A stretch of 64,000 nt of DNA from Membranipora membranacea (Eukaryota > Bryozoa > Gymnolaemata > Cheilostomatida > Membraniporidae): positions 14,368,062 to 14,432,061 of the forward strand of contig OU612074.1 of assembly GCA_914767715.1 (NCBI GenBank), written 5' to 3'. Positions within the stretch are counted from its first letter, which is position 1. Every line of letters starts with the position of its first letter. Shown in pieces: positions 21,832-33,229 of the stretch. The position numbers were made by a program, and so were the translations under genes. The notes beneath the pieces were generated by a model. That model saw nothing but the letters and a program-made list of their open reading frames with translations. It was not told the origin of the DNA and did no database searches.

Positions 21832-24800
21832 ATGGGTGATGCTGAGTACACACTAAACAGTCCGCCCACTGATGGGATATCAGCTATAAAGTTCCAGCCT
21901 AATTCCTCACAGTTGTTGTTGGTGAGCTCCTGGGATTGCTCTGTGAGGTTGTATGATGTACAAGCTAATACTCTTCGTATGCAGTATGATCACAAGGCTC
22001 CAGTACTGGATTGTGTGTTTCATGATGCCGTACACAGTTACAGCGGAGGTAAGTTATGGCTAATCTCCTAGAAATTAAAGTGATTGTGACAGCATCAGGT
22101 TTTTGGTATCATTCTCGAGTTCTCATTCTAACTTAGAAAATTGATTTAAGGTTCATTCACAGCATATGGTTCAGTTTCGACTGATTTTCACTCAAAGTTG
22201 AGAAGAGAAGGTACTATAAAAGGTACTATTTTCATGATTATATATACAAATATTAGTACCTTTTTAATACCTCATTTCAACTTTGAGTGAAAATCACCCG
22301 GAACTGGGCCACTGCTGATGATGAACCTTAATGTAGTTTTCTATATTAGACCAAGAACTCTAGAATGATACCCAAATCCTGATTCTGTCACAATCACTTT
22401 AAAACAGACAGACCCAATGTTACTGAACGCTCATTATCCACAATCCGATTTTTCTAAAAATTTCTTGAGGGCTTATCTGAAGATAACAGTATTTTAAGTT
22501 TTTTATCCGAGACTTGTTAATAATAGAGTTTTCCTGGCATCCTGGGTTTTGTAATTCCACATGGTGATTGATTCACAGCATGACACCACTGGGCCTAGCA
22601 TTAAAGTACATCTAGGCATTAATAGTACGACTTAGTTTGTTTTACTTTTAAAGTAGATGTACAATTTTAAGAGGCAATAACAACGAAAGCTTCTTGCATG
22701 CACCACTGGATGATCCATGTTAGCTAGCGTAATTCTAGGATGCTTGAGTAAAGAGCAAGCTATCGTTCATATTACATAGTAGTATGACATTACTAGTAGT
22801 AAAATTGTTTTAACCAGGTTGATGATTATTTTTCTAGATTAGATCAGCTTAATCTTCCAAAGACTGACGAGTTTTTATTTTCCGTCTGTGCTCACTATTT
22901 TAGTAAAGTTTCTGAGGACCAAAGCCATCCTCTTTTTAATAGAATCAAGATCAATAATTTTAAAACATACCCTCGTAAACCTGTAATATCAAAATACCAT
23001 CCTGAGAAGTGTTGAACTGAGACGCGCAAGAAGAGTTTTTTTCAGTTTTTCATGTGGCATTATAATGCATGAAATACTTTTTTTCTATAACCAACCTAGT
23101 TTTATCATTTCTTTCACTGGAAAATGATATTTTAGTTGTGAAATAAACACATACATACATACATTTCGTATTTATTATCATCCATAACCACAACATGTAC
23201 ATTATCTCACAGGTCTGGATAACACACTGAAGATGTATGACTTTAATGCTACAAAAGAGACTATAGTAGGATCACATGAAGCACCTATCAGATGTGTCGA
23301 TTACTGCTCAGATGTAAATCTCATTATAACAGGTAAGTTACTTTCGGAATCACCTCTCCTATTTTGTACTTCCGCACTTGGTTGCCATTTGCACACTGAT
23401 GACGCGCGTGTTGCATGTTTGTCTCTGATCGATAGAGCATGAAATATACCATGTACTCTGAATATTCTCCGAAGGGATTTGGTGTGACAACCAGATGTGA
23501 AATAATAGAATTAGAGATCAGCACAATATGTTAAGTACTTATTTGACTCATTTTATTCTAGCGATAGTTATGATATTAATGATCTTTGACAGTCAGTGTG
23601 AAAAATTTTAGCAAGCAAAAAAAGGGATACTCTGCAGAATCCTGTTACTTGAGCTATTTCCAAAATACGTGTCTCATGATATGAGTATATGTATTATGTA
23701 ACAAGCAACACCTCGACTTCATGACTGCTGTACTGACTACATTGTAATTTATGAAAAAAAATTTTTGTGTCATACCACCAGTGTGGGACAAGATGGAGAA
23801 ATTTCAAAACTCAGTGCCATTTTATTCCAAATAGAGCAGTCATCATCACAGATAGGGTAACACTCTATGCCACTATGTAAGTATGTATTATTTTATAGGA
23901 AGTTGGGACTCTACTGTTAAGCTGTGGGATCCCCGTACTCCGTGTAGTGCTGGCTCCTACTCACAGCCTGATAAGGTGTATACTATGGCTGTATCTGGTG
24001 ATAAACTTATAGTCGGTACAGCTGGACGCAAAGTACTCGTAAGTCATAATGATTCAGGATAATTACTAGTGAAAAAAATTGTAGTTTGGAGTTGTCTCAC
24101 CGTTATAGTGAACAAGCAACTCCCATATAATGCACATTTCTTACCAGAAAATCTTTCTCTTACGATTTTGGTGCTGTTAAGTTAACTAGCCACTGATAAG
24201 TCAGCTGCTTGGTTTTCTTCCCAGTGAGTTATTGTTGCTCAAATGTGAAATCTACTTTTACACAGTAGTTTAATACTAGGGATACAAAAATGCTCTTTGA
24301 TAATTTTACGTGTTTTGGGTAAATTCCTCAATGTCGAGTCCGAGATAAGGATAAAGGTTTGATCATAATTTCATAGGTGATATGAGCAAGTAAGATCAAT
24401 CTAGATTTCCATGTAACCGTATAACAAAAACAAAATGGGTTGCTAATTTAGGTATAAGTCTACATAAAGCCAATTAATAACAAAACTGATTAAGACCTAT
24501 CGAGCTGGTTTATCCCAATCCTACGTAAAGTACGGGATGACAAGATGGCGCAATTGGTTGTTATGCTACTATTCACTACCAGAAGTTATGAGCTCAAGCC
24601 CCTAATAGGGTGCTTTTTTTATTATTCTGGCTCCATATATTGTACTTAGGTCCTATAACATACCATTACTCTACTGATTGATTGAACCTTGACAGGTTTG
24701 GGATCTGAGGAATATGGGCTATGTACAGCAGAGACGAGAATCTAACCTTAAATACCAGACTCGGTGTATCCGATCTTTCCCTAATCAGCAGGCTTACGTC

Positions 24801-27800
24801 CTCAGCTCCATCGAGGGCCGCGTGGCTGTCGAGTATTTAGATCCCTCACCTGAAATACAAAAGAAGAAATACGCCTTCAAGTGTCACAGAATAAAGGATG
24901 ATAAGATTGAGAAGATATACCCTGTTAATGCTGTGGCCTTCCATCAAGAGTATAATACATTCGCTACAGGTAAATTACAGCTACCATAGACATACAAATG
25001 CATAGACATATACATGTATACATTTGTATACATGTATACATTTGTATACATGTATACATGTATACAATGCATATTCTCTTATACATGCAAGTCCCCTTGA
25101 GGAGCACAGTAATGGCAGGAGGAAAATTACCCACTTTTCTTAAATTTGTGTCTAGCTAGCATTTACACAATATCATTCCTTTTATAAAAACTTTCGCCTT
25201 ACTGAACTTGGTGTTAGGTAAAATTTGGGCAACCTCAAACTGGCTAAACCAAAATTTGGCTTGTATTTACTCCTCCACAGTATCCTTTGCGATGTGCAAC
25301 AATTTTTGCCAGCAAGACGCACGTTCATATAATGTAATGAGGTGGTAAAGATGCAAGCTAACAAAAAGGTCTCATTAATTCTATTATATAATATAATATT
25401 TATATAACTCTTCTCTTCCTTCACCATTCCTCTATCGTTCTTGTATTCCAAGTGAGTTTATTTCATGAGTCAATGCAGACAATACTAATCTCAATTCAAG
25501 ATTCTTATTGCATTTTGTGTTGATTGCATTTTCAGGTGGATCTGATGGATTTGTGAATATCTGGGATCCGTTTAATAAGAAGAGATTGTGTCAGTTCCAC
25601 AAACTACCGACAGCTGTCTCTGGTCTCAGCTTCTCCGCTGATGGTATGTAATAAATAGTGATAGAAATTGTTTTAGCCTGACTTAGAAAACTGCTCTAAT
25701 TTCATAGGATAGCAGTTACTAAAACGTACTATTTTGTGTACACAAACATTGAATAGTACCTTTTTAGTTCCTTCTCTTCCCAACTTTGAATGAAAATCTG
25801 TTTAAACTAGGACAGAGGCTGTTCATGAAATTAGAGCGGTATTCTAAATTGAAATGAGATCCCTAGAATGATACCAAAACCTGATTCTGTCACAATTACT
25901 CTCACCATAAAAAAACTTGTAAACTAAGAAGTAAAAAAATGCTTAAAAAGAAAGTAAATAGATGTATGGGTCAGCTAGATAGTCCGGGTATGGAGTAGCG
26001 TCCAATGCTTCAACTAATTGCAAAACACCACACGGGCAACGCATTTTACAATGAATATCAGAGTTGGCAAAAATAAATGCTTGCAGAAATTTATAACCCT
26101 TCAAATATGCCAAAGTGGCTCCATGTTAAAGTAGTTGAAAAAGGTTATACGAGAAGGTTTGAAAATTTTAGAGTGCATTGTAATTTTGCATAAATCTGGT
26201 GCAAAAATAGTAGGTCAGCAAGAAATAAAGTGGAGCAAAGCTAATTTGTAAAAATGATTACTTGGATGAAATTGCTCAGTACTTGAAAATCTAAAAATAA
26301 TGTTGTATGTCATTATCTTATGGAAAACTATCAGCAGTCAATGAAAAATTATTTAATCTAATTATTGGTTACTGGTGGTCACCTACTGGTCATTTTTCAG
26401 TGCAAAGTCCATCAATTATGGTAAATATGGGTATTGAAGGATCCCGTCAATTGTTAAACTTGCATATTTAAAAAGGTTTTGCGGTGAAAAGATGACTATT
26501 GATTTCATTTGAGAACATGCCATATCAGACTTTGTATTGTCTTCACTGGTATATGGTTTGTCAATCAGTCACACAGATAAGACAGACATATTCCAGATGA
26601 TAAACACACAACACTGCCAGATTTTTAAGTAGTGGTCAAGCAAGAATGGAAATAACATGAATATTTCGCACACAGCTCCTATAAAGTTGTATTTGAAATT
26701 CTGGCAAGACTCTTCGAAAATGTTAGATGTTATTTTTTCTGTTTCCACCAGACAAGTTAGGATGATGAGTTGTTTTTTCTATATCTAAATTGAGTAGATT
26801 TGAGTTGCTTTGGTAGAGCTAATTAATTAATCACGGATTTAAAATTAGGGCCAAGGTGCTGCTGATTTTCACATTTTTATTGTCAAAATGTGATTTTCAA
26901 AAATTCCTCCCTAAAAGAGTATCATTTGGTATTCCAATTGCAGGTTGAATTTAAATTTTTTGAATTTTCATCAATCAAAGTTTGAAAGTTTTTGTCCATT
27001 TGGGCGGCTGTCCTCAGTGAGAACAAACCCCCATTTATCCTAAAAATCTGAAAACTCAATTTCAGAATTAAATATATGCTCAGCTATAACTTAGCTGACC
27101 AAAATTAGAAACCATTTAGGTGCACCGATTATTTGAGCTACCTTTATAAATAATGCAAGAAAATGTGTTGTACTGTGGATTTTATTGGAAATTAAATGAA
27201 TTTATTCAAATTTCAAGAGATACATTGGATACATTGTTATTGAATTTCCACTATTAATATATTCAAATAGCTAATAACCTGTTAATATTTGATAAAAATG
27301 TAATAATTTCATAAAATGAAATAAGAGATTGCGCAAAAAAAATCTCGCAGCTTATTGTATTTATATGACAAAAATCTCATGCAAAACTTTTTCCTGAGAT
27401 ATCAATTTTTTATGAGTCCCACTTAATGCAAACTTTTCCTCTTAATGCTACCACTTAATGCTACCATTATAAATAATTGAAAAAATGCGGTACTGTTTGA
27501 TTGGAAATTAAATGAATTTATTCAAATTTCATGAGATATTGGATACATTGTTATTGCATTCCAACTATTAATATATTCAAATAGCTAATAACCTGATAAT
27601 GCTTAATCAAATGTAATAAAATTCATAAAATGAAATAAGAGATTGGGCAAAAACAAATCTTGCAGCTTATTGTATTTATATGACAAAAATCTCATGCAAA
27701 ACTTTTTCCTGAGATATCAATTTTTTATGAGTCCCACTTAGTGCAAACTTTTCTTCAAACTCATAAAGTTTTTTCAAGCACTTTTCCAAAATGATAATGA

Positions 27801-28171
27801 TATATAATGTTAGGAAAAGTCGTGCTTACCTAATCATACTCACTGATGTAAATTATATTGATGATGGGTACATATCTGACCCTGAACAAGCATATGGCTA
27901 TTCATGTATGGTTGCTTGTTCGAAACCTAGAATAGCTGACACTCAGCTTGCCTGAGTTTTTGAGGGTTGTTACTGGGACATTAATCAATGCATAATCCAA
28001 TGAATGGATCCATAAATTCATATCAATAATCCCACTTGTTTTTTTGTTGTTGCAGGTTCTATATTGGCGATCGCTTCATCGTTTATGTATGATGATGATA
28101 ATGTGACGTCGCCTCCCCCTGATCAAATATTCATCAGAAACGTGACATCAGCTGAAATTAAACCAAAATAA
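21832..28171 (+). CDS. bub3: BUB3 mitotic checkpoint WD-repeat protein, complete, 6 exons
   Basis: Exons: 21832-22048, 23213-23332, 23899-24038, 24696-24969, 25536-25643, 28056-28171; all borders are GT-AG and phases agree. The product is 324 residues, close to the 328 of human BUB3. The translation is very highly conserved: [99 protein letters not shown] and [23 protein letters not shown]3 is a beta-propeller that binds phosphorylated MELT motifs of KNL1 and the GLEBS motifs of BUB1 and BUBR1 at kinetochores. The ATG follows ATTATAAAAT and opens the conserved N-terminus. An AATAAA at 28593-28598 is a plausible polyadenylation signal. Intron 5 (2.4 kb) holds repeats. Intron 1 holds a TIR element and a LINE fragment. 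Confidence 0.97.
22078..22400. mobile_element. TIR element family F in BUB3 intron 1
   Basis: The left end AAAGTGATTGTGACAGCATC and the right end GATTCTGTCACAATCACTTT are inverted copies. The inner arms share AAGGTTCAT and TTCACTCAAAGTTGA. TTAA-like sequence lies at the borders. A diverged relative lies at 25652-25912. Confidence 0.85.
22818..23165 (+). mobile_element. 5'-truncated non-LTR retrotransposon (LINE) fragment
   Basis: A reading frame from 22818 to a TGA at 23013-23015 encodes [20 protein letters not shown], then a polar, proline-containing end ([13 protein letters not shown]). It resembles the C-terminus of LINE ORF2 proteins after the reverse transcriptase. A non-coding tail of about 130 bp follows and ends in CATACATACATACAT, a short tandem tail typical of CR1/Jockey-like elements. 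Only the 3' end is present, as expected from 5' truncation on insertion. It lies in sense orientation in BUB3 intron 1. Confidence 0.6.
24539..24620 (+). pseudogene. tRNA-like sequence with Pol III terminator
   Basis: ATGGCGCAATTGG fits an A box well. GAGCTCAAGCC about 45 nt later is a weak B box, and T7 at 24613-24620 could terminate Pol III. The acceptor stem does not pair convincingly, so this is probably a tRNA relic or SINE head, not a working tRNA. It lies in BUB3 intron 3. Confidence 0.4.
25006..25068. repeat. TACATGTATACATTTGTA microsatellite
   Basis: Alternating ACATGTATACATTTGTAT units form a purine-pyrimidine alternating tract just downstream of BUB3 exon 4. Confidence 0.8.
25652..25912. 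mobile_element. TIR element family F, diverged copy in BUB3 intron 5
   Basis: It shares CTTAGAAAACT, GTACCTTTTTA, AACTTTGAATGAAAATC and the end AACCTGATTCTGTCACAAT with 22078-22400. Confidence 0.75.
27149..27755. repeat. Direct duplication, two copies of about 290 bp
   Basis: 27149-27443 and 27468-27755 are highly similar and in the same orientation. They share GGAAATTAAATGAATTTATT, CTAATAACCTG and AATCTCATGCAAAACTTTTT. The copies are AT-rich and non-coding, in BUB3 intron 5. Confidence 0.85.
27835..28020. mobile_element. Repeat family B copy, partial, opposite orientation
   Basis: ATATCTGACCCTGAACAAGC and GTTGTTACTGGGACATTAAT are reverse complements of family B blocks. It ends about 35 nt before BUB3 exon 6. 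Confidence 0.7.
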
Positions 28172-28983
28172 CTCCGACATATGCAACGTCATGTCTCTCT
28201 CTCTGCAGAATCTGTCTGTGGCAATGTCTGTCTGACAGTCTGCAATATAAAGTCAATTTCATTCCGTATCTTAACTGCCAGCCAACTGTATATAAGTAAC
28301 TATGAGTCATGTTGATCGGATATGATACATAAACATCATTCATGTCGCTGCTTCATTTCTCACCTTTAAAAATTTTAACCAAGAGAAATCCCCAGCATTA
28401 GCCTGTCTTGACAATGCTTGCGAAGGCGGATCTTCCGGAATTTAATGTTTTCGAAAGCAATTGATTGATGCAAGATCTTGTGGACAGTTTAAGTGAAGTT
28501 GCTATGTACTCAACGGTTACAAGGTATCAATATTATTTACATTTGTATATAATTTGTGAAAATGAATTGTTTTAGATATGTTCGATTTTCATAATAAAAT
28601 TTCAGAATTTCTTGGTCATCACACACAAGCTCATTGTCCAGTTGTATATTTAGGACACTGCCTAATATTATTCTAATATCCATTTTAGAGTAGTTGTTAT
28701 TACCAAAGTAAATGTTTTGAAATTGAATAATTTAATAAGTTTATTTTATTAAAATAACTTGAGACTTTGTGTCATTTTCGGCTTTAGAGAGTTGAAGAGA
28801 TGAAGTATTGATTACGCTTGTCTGCGTATTTGCTGTTACTATTATAATTAGTTTGTGGTACAATCATTCTCCATGGTACAATATACAGATATCGTGGGCG
28901 GAAGAATTCCATAATGAATTTTTAAAACCATTTCAGTTCATTTTTAAAATTCTCCTGACCTGGTGGGTCACTGATGCTTGACC
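28172..28983. other. Intergenic region, BUB3 3' side to lectin-like gene
   Basis: It holds the BUB3 3' UTR with AATAAA at 28593-28598, then about 390 bp before the next ATG. The genes are on the same strand. No coding exon or element is seen. Confidence 0.6.
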
Positions 28984-31900
28984 ATGCGTCACCTTGCCTG
29001 GATAATACTCTGTCTAGGGCTGCTGGAATACGGATCCTGCCAGGTGAGTAATAAAATCATTATAAATTAAAAATACAATCAAGTGTAAATAAACGGAACA
29101 TTCCATCAAATTTGTTTTGTTCTTAATAGTCTATGAAGCCATTGTGATGTCAAAAGAAATTAATTTGATTTTATAAAGTGGAAACTTGGTACTTGCTTCC
29201 CAATTAGGTGTATTGAGCATTCCATTAAATTTGTTTTATTCTACATTGTCTCCGAAGCCTTGTGGTGTCAAAAAAACTTAATTTATTGATAATAAAGTGG
29301 AAACTTGGTACTTGATTTCCCCTGGATAAGAATGATGGATCATGAACCACTCCCAACATAAGCTTTGATCTAAATGACAGGTCGGATTAAAATAGCGGGA
29401 GGGAGCGATTTTGTTGATTGTACTTTCATTATAAAACACTAAAATTATTCATGGTAACTATCATTTCTCACTGGATAATGCTGTGAGATCCTAATTAAAT
29501 ATTCTATTGTGGGCGCAAATTAAGGTCGTATTGTTCTAAAAATGCCCATGCATAGTTATACAAGAAATGTTTATTTACATCATTGTTGGTGGTTCCTTTC
29601 TAGCAGGCACTCTGCTTAATTCAGGTTTGAAAATTTGCTACTGCTACAAAGTTTAGGCATGTGTCATCGTGGTCCGACAATGGTTTAAAGCATGTTGTCG
29701 AAGTTGGCCATATTGACAATAGATTTAAAAAAAATAATTTCGAGATTAAATTTTGATCCGGGAGTGTCTGACTATTTTATAAATATGAAGAGACATAAGA
29801 TGTTTTATGCATGACATTTTGGCACCATTTATAAACCCAAGTGTTTGACAAAGTAAGGCTTGCCAGAATAATATATGCAAAGCAGTCACAAGTCTCCTTA
29901 AACAACATATACTTTGACAAAGAAGCAAAAATTGTGGGGCACCAAGCAAGGCTTTTTCTGGACATGGGCATGTACTCCCCTTAAACCCCAAGGCTTCCAA
30001 ATTCTTTCCTACCCGAACAATTTTTAATTACATAAGGCCATAATCTTTGGGGTAGCGATCCTATACACTATACTACACACAGTAGACCTGAATTAAATGA
30101 CATTAAAATGTATTAAGAGCTGGCGTTGATGAGCAATAATTGCCGTCTAAATAAACACTTTTTATGAGTCAGCGCTGTGTATTTCAGGGTTCCTCAGAAG
30201 GGCGTGTAATGATGTCAGGAGCCGCTACGCAGTGCGTGTTCAATGTGGCCGAGATCGTGACGTCACGTAATCGCCTTCACTGTTTGACACTATGTCTTGA
30301 CATGGGTGACAGGTGCTCCGGCGTTACATATTCACACGACACCTGCGAGATATCACATACAGCCGACCTGAGTGAATGTTTTGACGATCAAGATGGGAGT
30401 TATGGTACCTTTATATACAGGAGTGGATCTGCTCTGGGGTTGGCGGGAGATCAGGCCGTGGCAGCTAATATCACCGTGACAGGGAATATTACCACACCAG
30501 GATACGGGAGCTCGACTGTAGAATACGTAGAAGAAGTCTTAAATCATGATGCTACCCGTCATAATTACAGCCTTGCTCTTGGTATGTGACACATGTAATG
30601 TAATGTTCATGTTTTGACTAGTCTAAGTGTTCAGACGGCTACAATGTGAGTTAGTGACATTCTGAGTGTTTGATAATGTAATGCCACTAACTCGCATTGC
30701 AGCTGTCTGAGCACTTAGACTAAGTTTCAACAGTTTGTTGTGCCATACGTATTATGTCTGAGAATATACTTCACTGTTTAAGGTACACATGGAGTAATTC
30801 GCAATTATATAAGCCAAGACTTAACAGATAGAATATTAAATAAGCTCTCTTTCACCGTCATAATATGAAGGTTTTCTGTATTTTTCCCATAAAACACTCT
30901 TGAAGTCAAAGTAGCATTTAATATATGCTAGCAGAGTAAATTAATCACAGGGGGAAAAGTTTGCCTTTATTCACAGGCTCCAAATCTATGGCCAGATAAC
31001 ATTTGCTCAGTCTCATTACTTTTTTATTAACACCAGCCTCAGCTTTTAAAATGGGTGCTACCCATAGATTTAAAAACAGTTTTTAAATCTATGGTGCTAC
31101 CTAACTTTAAGTCAACCCAGACTTAACTAATGTTTACTCCTTCATATATATACCGCACATAGATATATTACTGGTATCATCTTTTTCTAGGTAAAGAAAT
31201 AGTTGATCACACTGCACATTACACTGGCACTAACCAGTCAAATTATCTGATAACTTATGTAAATGACGGGGAATTCGACCACATCCTGCTTGAGCGAGGA
31301 TATTGCTCCATACACGTATGTTGATTGTTAGATCATTTCTGAGCGACTTTATCTGTCACAAAAAAGCTTAGAACATCAGCAAATATAATTTGATACTTTT
31401 TTATCGAGGGTCTAAAAATGAATGTAAAAATAATTTTGTCAGTCTTGTCACACGGTCACGTTTTTTGGTTTATTTGGTTTTCCCAAAACCAAAAAAGTGG
31501 CGGCGTGACAAGGCTATATTTAACATTATCTTATGCTGAGTTGTGTGCCCTTGTTGCATAGCGAATATCTGTTCCTAAGCAGTCGTCTAGCCAGTAACAA
31601 AGATGGTCGTTCTAATTTTCTATTCCCACACATCTTTGTTTAATTAGCAGCTTATTGAATGTTTCTGAATATTGATAAATGTAAGTTATTTGTTTCATAC
31701 ATAATTAATCTGGAAGGTATTTACATTAATAATCCATGATATAATTTCACTTCGTTTCAGACACACATGCCGTATTTAGTCATCGATTTAGAGGGTGAAT
31801 TCTTAGTCGATGAGATTGTGGTTCTTATCTGGTACAAACTTGGTATGTAACTTTCTATATGACCCATCATTATGAGTTTATGGATCAGCGGTATAATACA

Positions 31901-33229
31901 TAGCGTGGCTATTTGTGGTGATATGCTATCTGTATAAGACTTTGTGTCAGGATCTAAATAAAGCTAAACATCTGGCAGCTTCGATGTTATGCATCAATTG
32001 GCATCCCAGTAACAACCTTCAAAAACTCTGGCAACCTGCTCGACAAATTTTACAAGGGACAGCTATTTACAACTTGAACTTTTGGACCAATCAAATATGA
32101 GAAATGCGGCCCAGCAACCATACATAATAGTCATAAATGCTTGTTCAGGGTCAGCTATGTTCCCTCTTCCATGTAATATATATCAGTGTTATGTAACTTT
32201 CAAGACGACCTCTCGACCTAATAATTAGCTAGTATCTTTTGCTGCTTTCATTCATCTCTATTACTCACATTTATTATGAATTTGGAGGATTGCTTGAACT
32301 TTATGATAAATCTAAAATTTATTTGATTTTAATATGATGCAATCGAATCAAAATTTTAAGATTGATGTTGACTTTTCCAAAAATTTTGACATACATGAAA
32401 ATCTCTAACAACATGATGGGAGTGCGAGATGCATAATGCGAGCTGAAATATTAGCTCATCTAAATACACAACTTGTATTTAATGATTCCAATTTTTTGTG
32501 TGTAATGACCAAATAAGAATTTTGCTGATAACATTTCACACTCCAATGACCCATTGAGTTGTCTTCTACTTTTATTAAAGAGGACAACTCTGCTCAGTGT
32601 TCATTTTCTAATTGTTTGAACAATAAGATATCAAACCTTAAATAATATATATATACGATAGAAATTATGGCCCGCCTGTTTCAAATGCATTATGGGACAC
32701 ATAACAGTTATGTCAATGATCTCTTGTAGATCGATACATGGTGGATATAGATGTCCTGGTGGCTCATCTGTTTAATGAGAGTTACGTTTGCTCTCATAGA
32801 GGAGGCATGCCTGAGGTATCTCCCGACGCACACATATGTACACCTAGTACTCCTGTTAGGTATATTGGTGTGCAGAGCGTACACATCACAGCCACACATC
32901 TCTGTACTACAGAGATACAGGTCTTCTCAAGCAGGAGTACTAACAACACCCTCACCACATGGGGTAACAGACATGGAACTACTCCATTGTCCACTACTAG
33001 TACTCCTTCTGAAGCTGAGTCATCACTCAGTACAGCCTTGCCTTCTGAAGCGGAGACATTATCTTCTGTCTCCCCGCCTGGAGCGGAGTCATCATCCACC
33101 ACCTCACTTTCTGGCAGCGAGTCAACATCCACTTCTCCCCCTTCATCTGGGGAGGTGTCATCACCCACCACTACTACTCCAACTGGCCCGGAGTCGACGT
33201 CCACTACAACTAGGCGATGGGTTGGATAA
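28984..33229 (+). CDS. Secreted protein: PAN/apple-like, galactose-binding-like and Ser/Thr-rich domains, 5 exons
   Basis: Exons: 28984-29043, 30188-30581, 31191-31315, 31761-31842, 32730-33229, all GT-AG with matching phases; 386 residues. Residues 1-20 (MRHLAWIILCLGLLEYGSCQ) are a signal peptide encoded alone in exon 1. Residues about 36-98 hold six cysteines (36, 52, 56, 63, 73, 84) in a PAN/apple-like pattern. Residues about 150-260 (HYTGTNQSNYLIT, YLVIDLEGEFLVDEIVVLIW, GVQSVHITATHLCTTEIQVF) look like a discoidin/F-type-lectin galactose-binding jelly roll. The tail (about 265-386) is an imperfect Ser/Thr/Pro/Glu repeat, suggesting heavy O-glycosylation, and no membrane anchor follows. The likely place of action is extracellular, as adhesion protein, lectin or mucin-like matrix protein. 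I do not recognise an orthologue. A possible polyadenylation signal (AATAAA) lies at 33963-33968. Confidence 0.85.
29093..29325. repeat. Tandem duplication, about 118-bp unit
   Basis: 29093-29207 and 29212-29325 share ACATTCCATYAAATTTGTTT and AAAGTGGAAACTTGGTACTT. They lie in intron 1 of the lectin-like gene. Confidence 0.8.
30616..30726. mobile_element. Foldback element, related in plan to family C
   Basis: The left arm has AGTCTAAGTGTTCAGACGGC and the right arm its inverted copy GTCTGAGCACTTAGAC. The inner part (AGTTAGTGACATT against AATGCCACTAACT) continues the hairpin. It begins 35 bp after the donor of exon 2 of the lectin-like gene. Confidence 0.8.
31872..32190. mobile_element. Repeat family B, well-preserved copy
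   Basis: About 320 bp, used here as the reference for the family: TGGATCAGCGGTATAATACA at one end, ATGTAATATATATCAGTG at the other. It lies in intron 4 of the lectin-like gene. Confidence 0.8.
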
